Assembly: GCA_001414485.1 (NCBI GenBank)
Contig: LLEY01000065.1
Location: forward strand, 248,001 to 312,000
Direction of reading: 5' to 3'
Origin: Calycina herbarum
Taxonomy: Eukaryota > Ascomycota > Leotiomycetes > Helotiales > Pezizellaceae
DNA length: 64,000 nt
The notes beneath the pieces are model-generated. The model was not told where the DNA came from and made no database searches. It saw only the letters and a list, made by a program, of their open reading frames with translations. Positions 60,017-64,000 of this stretch are shown here, one piece after another. Numbering within the stretch: the first letter of the stretch is position 1; each line of letters starts with the position of its first letter. The position numbers and the translations under genes are program-made.

Positions 60017-60598
60017 TATTTTTAAAGTAAGGTATTAATTTAATAATAATTAATAGAAGCTCTATTTAGACTTATTTCTCGTAAGTTTCTTAGACAGATA
60101 GTAAAGAAGAACTTAAGAAGCGATTTCTAGAATTAAATCAATTAAGTTTCAAGTCATATTTAACTAATGTCGTGAATTCTCGGCTCGGGATAACTAACCT
60201 CCGGATAGTCTCTTCTCGCCACCCAATGCCACGCACGCGATGAAATCGATTGTATTCTCCCATCTCTCTTTATTGCTGTTGAATTCAATCAACATTCAAG
60301 TCCAGAGTGATAAACTTTTTATTCGGCTTGATTTCGCATCTCGCAATGCCCAAGGGCGCCCAAGGCAGATGGATAGGCTGAATTGTAGGCCTGCAGTGTC
60401 ATGCAGTCAGCAACACGATAACTATCCTCAGCCTCATTTCAAAAGAAAATTTTGCTCCAGCTCTTGGGCGAACTGGCAGGCTTTCCACAAACAGAGCGTT
60501 AACACCGTTTCTTGCGACATCTTGCAATGCAGCATCTGAAGAAGTTTTGGCCCTGTTGAGTTCTGCTCCCTCTCAACCACATACCACAGCATCACAAA
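60017..60598. other. island edge and presumed promoter/leader of the NLR gene
   Basis: AT-rich, RIP-like sequence ends near 60160 and composition turns balanced within a few tens of bases. A 99-codon frame at 60240-60539 begins MKSIVFSHLSLLLLNSINIQ, weakly signal-peptide-like, but shows no family resemblance and lies where the leader of the downstream gene is expected. I do not call it a gene. Confidence 0.5.
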
Positions 60599-63500
60599 AT
60601 GGATCCTATCAGTGTCAGCGCCTCTGTCGCTGGTATTTTATCACTCACAATAACGATTGCTAGTGGTCTTGACTCAATCGTTTCGGCTTACCGAGAAACC
60701 AGTAGGCACGTCTTCGATCTAGTGTTGGAGCTGGCATGTCTTCGAAAGTGCCTGGAAAATATTCGAAATTCAATACCAGGGCTCGCCAACGTGGATATTC
60801 CAGATGAACCCACTTTCACACCGCTTCTGCTTTGTATGGAGACTTTGCTTGAGCTCCAAGAGCACATTCCCGATAGCCAGGAACGAATGATCCTCAAGGG
60901 CGAGACCACTATTACCACACATCCAACTGGAAAACCAAAGATTTCAGTCTGGGAGAAGATCAAGTGGATCCGAAACAAATCCAAAATCCAAGAGTACCTC
61001 AACCGCTTGGAGTCACATAAAACGACGCTTATTATGTACATTTGTGAGAATCAGTTCAATCATCTGAAGGAAAGCTTGGAAAAATACGAGTCACTCAATG
61101 AAAACCAAGATAAAGAGGCATCCAAAAGATTTGATGAGTGGAAAAAGAATGATCAATCTGTGAAAATGTGTTCCTACTTTGTGCCAGCTACTCCGTATCC
61201 ATACGATCACCTTCAGAAGGCACAGAGTCTTCGACATGCTACTACCGGTCTCTGGTTTGTTAGAGGGCAGCCATTCTTGCAATGGTCGAACTCAGAGGAA
61301 GGTAAATTGTGGGTCCACGGCATTCCGGGAGCGGGAAAAACAATTCTTGCTTCTTTGGCGATTACCACGGAGAGACGATCAGCGTTGAGGAATAGGAACA
61401 TTGGGGTTGCATACTACTTTTGCGACTATAAGTTTCCCAAGACCCTTGAAGTCAGAGCTATTCTTGGAGCGCTCTTATTCCAACTATCAATGCAGAATAC
61501 CAGCGCCATGGAATTATTACTTGACTTTCATACCAAAGTGGCTAGAAATTATAGCTCGCTGGACGCTGTGCCGCCCGAAGATCTTTGCCAACAATTCGGT
61601 CAGATAGCAAACTGTTTTGAAGAAGTCTCTCTCATCGTTGATGGACTTGACGAATGCGAGGACACAGAACAAGTAACTCGGTACCTAGCTGGGCTCAGTT
61701 CACCCGCCAATAGAGTGAGATCCTTGTTCTTCAGCCGAGATTTACAACAGATTGAGAAAATTCTCAGCAAACAGAAGTTTAGAGGGACGTCTGTGGCCGC
61801 AAACAATGGCGATATCAAGTCATATGTTGATTCGGAAGTCGAAAAGAGAATAGAGGATGGCGAGCTTCAAGTCGAGGATGAAAACCTTAAGACAAAGATC
61901 CGAGAAACTCTCATGCAAGGTTCACAGGGAATGTAAGTACGTTCACAATGGTTACAAGCCAAGGACCTGATCAGCTGTCACAGGTTTCGATGGGTTGAAT
62001 GTCAGCTTGAAACACTTTCGGGGAAGGGGTGCTGTGAAGACGTTGAGTCGGCGCTGAATGAACTCCCTGTCGGTCTTGATGCAACGTACGATCGTATTCT
62101 AGATCAGATCAAGAGCGAAAAAGAAAGTGTCTCAAGAGCTCTGAAGTGGGTTTGTCTAAGCCCAACACCACTCACTCTGATGGCACTGGCAGAAATAGTA
62201 AATCAACAGCTAGGTACAAACAAGCGACGAAGTTCGTATCACACCGCAAAGCTGTTGAGGTATTGTGGTAGTCTTCTGCGGAAACCTGATCATCGGAATA
62301 TTGTTGAACTTGCTCACTACTCCGTCAAAGAGTACCTTCTAAAGCTGGAAGAGAGATCTGAATTCCACTTTTTCCGAGTAGATATAGCCTCGGATCGGGA
62401 ATTACTTGGTACATATTGTCTTGAATACCTCCTCTTACGGAATTATGAAATCGGCCCACGGACGTCACGGGAGGAACATCAGAGCCTTCAGGAATATTAT
62501 CCATTTCGAGAAGCCGCCATTCGGACCTGGAGACAACATGCTGTTGGCGAAGATGGGACTTTTCTTAGCAAGAGACTGTTGAAGCTTGCCCAATCTCTTT
62601 TCTCTGTGAAGAGACCGATGTGGTTTGAGAGTTTCATCCTTGAATCCTATCTGTGGGACGAATCTCTATCCTACACCTCTACAAAATCGACGCTGTCTCA
62701 GGCAGCCGAAAAGGTCAGGACAAGTCTACCAATACACTGGGCTGCCTTTGGACGTCTACCAGAACTGATAGATGGAATTATCAAAAAAGATCCACAGTCA
62801 GTGCATGTTTCTTCGAATTTTGGCACGCCACTTCATTGCGCCCTCAGAGAGTCATTTGCGCGTGTGCAGTGGGGGAGCAATGGACCCTGCAACGCTCAGT
62901 ATAACTCAGCACACGCGCTCATAGGTGCTCATATCGACGTCAATCGGTCTTTCAAATTCGAAAACCGCGAGTTGTGCTCGTTAGTCCTGACAAAGCTCAA
63001 GAGACCTCTTGGACTCCTACTTTTGGAGTCAGGTTTGAAATGTGATAGGGAGTGTTTGAACGCATTGTATCAGGCCAATACCAACTTCAATGAACAAACC
63101 TTAAACCCCCCAAACATCACTTTTGATGATGTCCAGGAGAAAAATATTTTTGTTTGCGACCAGCCCAGCTGGCTCTCAATGATTCAGAATCGTGAGAAAA
63201 CGACAATTGAAACCGAATTCGGAAATAATAACCTGCCAAATCTTGAGCAATTTACTGGTAGCAAAGATGAAATTCTTGTTTTCTGTGCGAAGTACAGGAA
63301 AACCCCCGAGGCACAGGAATTTATTCAAAAAAATGCCGTAGACATCAATGGGACAGACTGCGATGGATGCACGGCATTGCACTACGCATGTGCAAACGAT
63401 GACATTGAGCTAGTGATGACCTTGTTGGAGTTTGGAGCTGACATCAACATTCGAGATGAGAGAGGTTGGACGGCAACACATCATATTGCTCAAAGTGGCC

Positions 63501-64000
63501 GAAGGGAAATTTTGGATCTGTTATTAAAGAACCGAAATCAAAGCCTGACTGTAGATAACATAGGCAGAACTCCGGTAATTAACTGTTCCATATGAATTAT
63601 ACAGCACTAACCGGGGTGGAAAACCAGTTACACATTGCAGCAGCCTTAGGAAACCAAGCGTTTTTCCGTCATTTTTGGGATCAACCTGGACTTGTCAATA
63701 ATCTTAGCCCAAGAGATCACGATGGCTTAACACCTTTTCTTGTTGCTGTACGAGCAGGGCAAATACCCCTTATGCTGGATTTCTTCAAATATTTGCCCGC
63801 AGAACATACAAAACTGAGGACACCGCTGGGGTTTTCGGCTCTTCACCTTGCCTGCCAGTCTGGTTTCGAATCTGTCGTGGATTTCCTGCTAAAAAAAGGA
63901 TTTGACACAGATTCTACCACAAATGACATGTCGACCGCCCTCCATCTAGCAATTGCTACTGAATCCACGAAGCCTTTTGGAATTATCAATTCTCTTCTCG
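60599..64000 (+). CDS. NLR-type STAND protein: Helo-like N-domain, NACHT, ankyrin repeats (3' end outside window)
   Basis: Exons 60599-61932, 61984-63574 and 63628 onward join across 51- and 53-nt introns (GTAAGT...CACAG; GTAATT, ACTAAC, CCAG). The second splice restores GRTP|LHIAAALGN, a textbook ankyrin start. At least 1099 residues lie in the window. Residues 1-165 resemble the fungal STAND N-terminal (Helo-like) domain, opening MDPISVSASVAGILSLTITI. NACHT follows, with Walker A GIPGAGKT (241-248), Walker B SLIVDGLDE (344-352) and sensor-like LFFSRD (376-381). A linker carries HYSVKEYLL (about 556-564). Ankyrin-like repeats appear at about 694-732 and from 904 to the edge. Family knowledge: such proteins act like plant and animal NLRs in heterokaryon incompatibility and immune-type cell death, oligomerising on ligand binding by the repeats. 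No RIP damage. Its ligand and effector partner are unknown. Confidence 0.9.

Noticed and set aside
60240..60539. 99-codon frame upstream of the NLR gene, weakly signal-peptide-like
   Set aside because: No cysteine pattern or domain, and it occupies the expected leader/promoter of the NLR gene; chance openness is plausible.

Overview
The window comes from a filamentous ascomycete with a two-speed, AT-isochore genome. Three multi-exon genes with short 51-55 nt GT-AG introns and CTAAT/ACTAAC-like branch sites lie in base-balanced DNA. Between them are about 3 kb (2.4-5.5 kb) and 44 kb (16.2-60.1 kb) of TA-rich DNA packed with transposon relics whose reading frames are shot through with TAG/TAA. 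CpA and TpG are scarce while CpG survives, the classic footprint of repeat-induced point mutation (RIP). A leotiomycete is possible, but this is only a guess from general style.

Layout. 1-117: possible start of a minus-strand gene leaving the window. 1457-2354: a two-exon stand-alone caspase-like (peptidase C14) protein with His/Cys dyad, N-terminal coiled coil and C-terminal basic nuclear-localisation-like motif. 2.4-5.5 kb: small AT island holding a complete Fot1/pogo-type relic. 5.6-16.2 kb: ordinary DNA with one confident gene, a three-exon seven-helix cAMP-receptor-like GPCR on the minus strand (8391-9869), and long stretches without convincing genes. 16.2-60.1 kb: the transposon island. 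60599-64000: a fungal NLR-type gene (Helo-like N-terminus, NACHT, ankyrin repeats) running off the right edge.

The island resolves into nested insertions with recognisable ends. A Ty3/gypsy chromovirus (16656-22479; 232-bp LTRs; TSD TAAGT). A second chromovirus family in four copies: copy I (+, 22599-35383) and copy II (-, 35384-46233), tail to tail as a giant inverted repeat; copy III (+, 47631-54368; 446-bp LTRs; TSD GCTAC); and a fragment, copy IV (-, about 54740-55617). Copies I and II are themselves hit by five Fot1/pogo-like DNA transposons and one MITE. Copy III sits inside the dimerisation domain of a hAT transposase relic. At the right end a Fot1 relic contains a short LTR element (55755-58449; TSD GAAAT) and a second MITE.

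No intact transposase or polymerase survives. The host genes flanking the island are a caspase-like protein and a NACHT-ankyrin receptor, both classes tied to fungal self/non-self recognition and regulated cell death. Their functional linkage across 58 kb is speculation. The most unusual sequence-level signals are the modular terminal repeats of the Fot1-like elements (shared ACGT tip plus element-specific iterons), the tail-to-tail chromovirus palindrome, and the LTR subfamilies with swapped central blocks.
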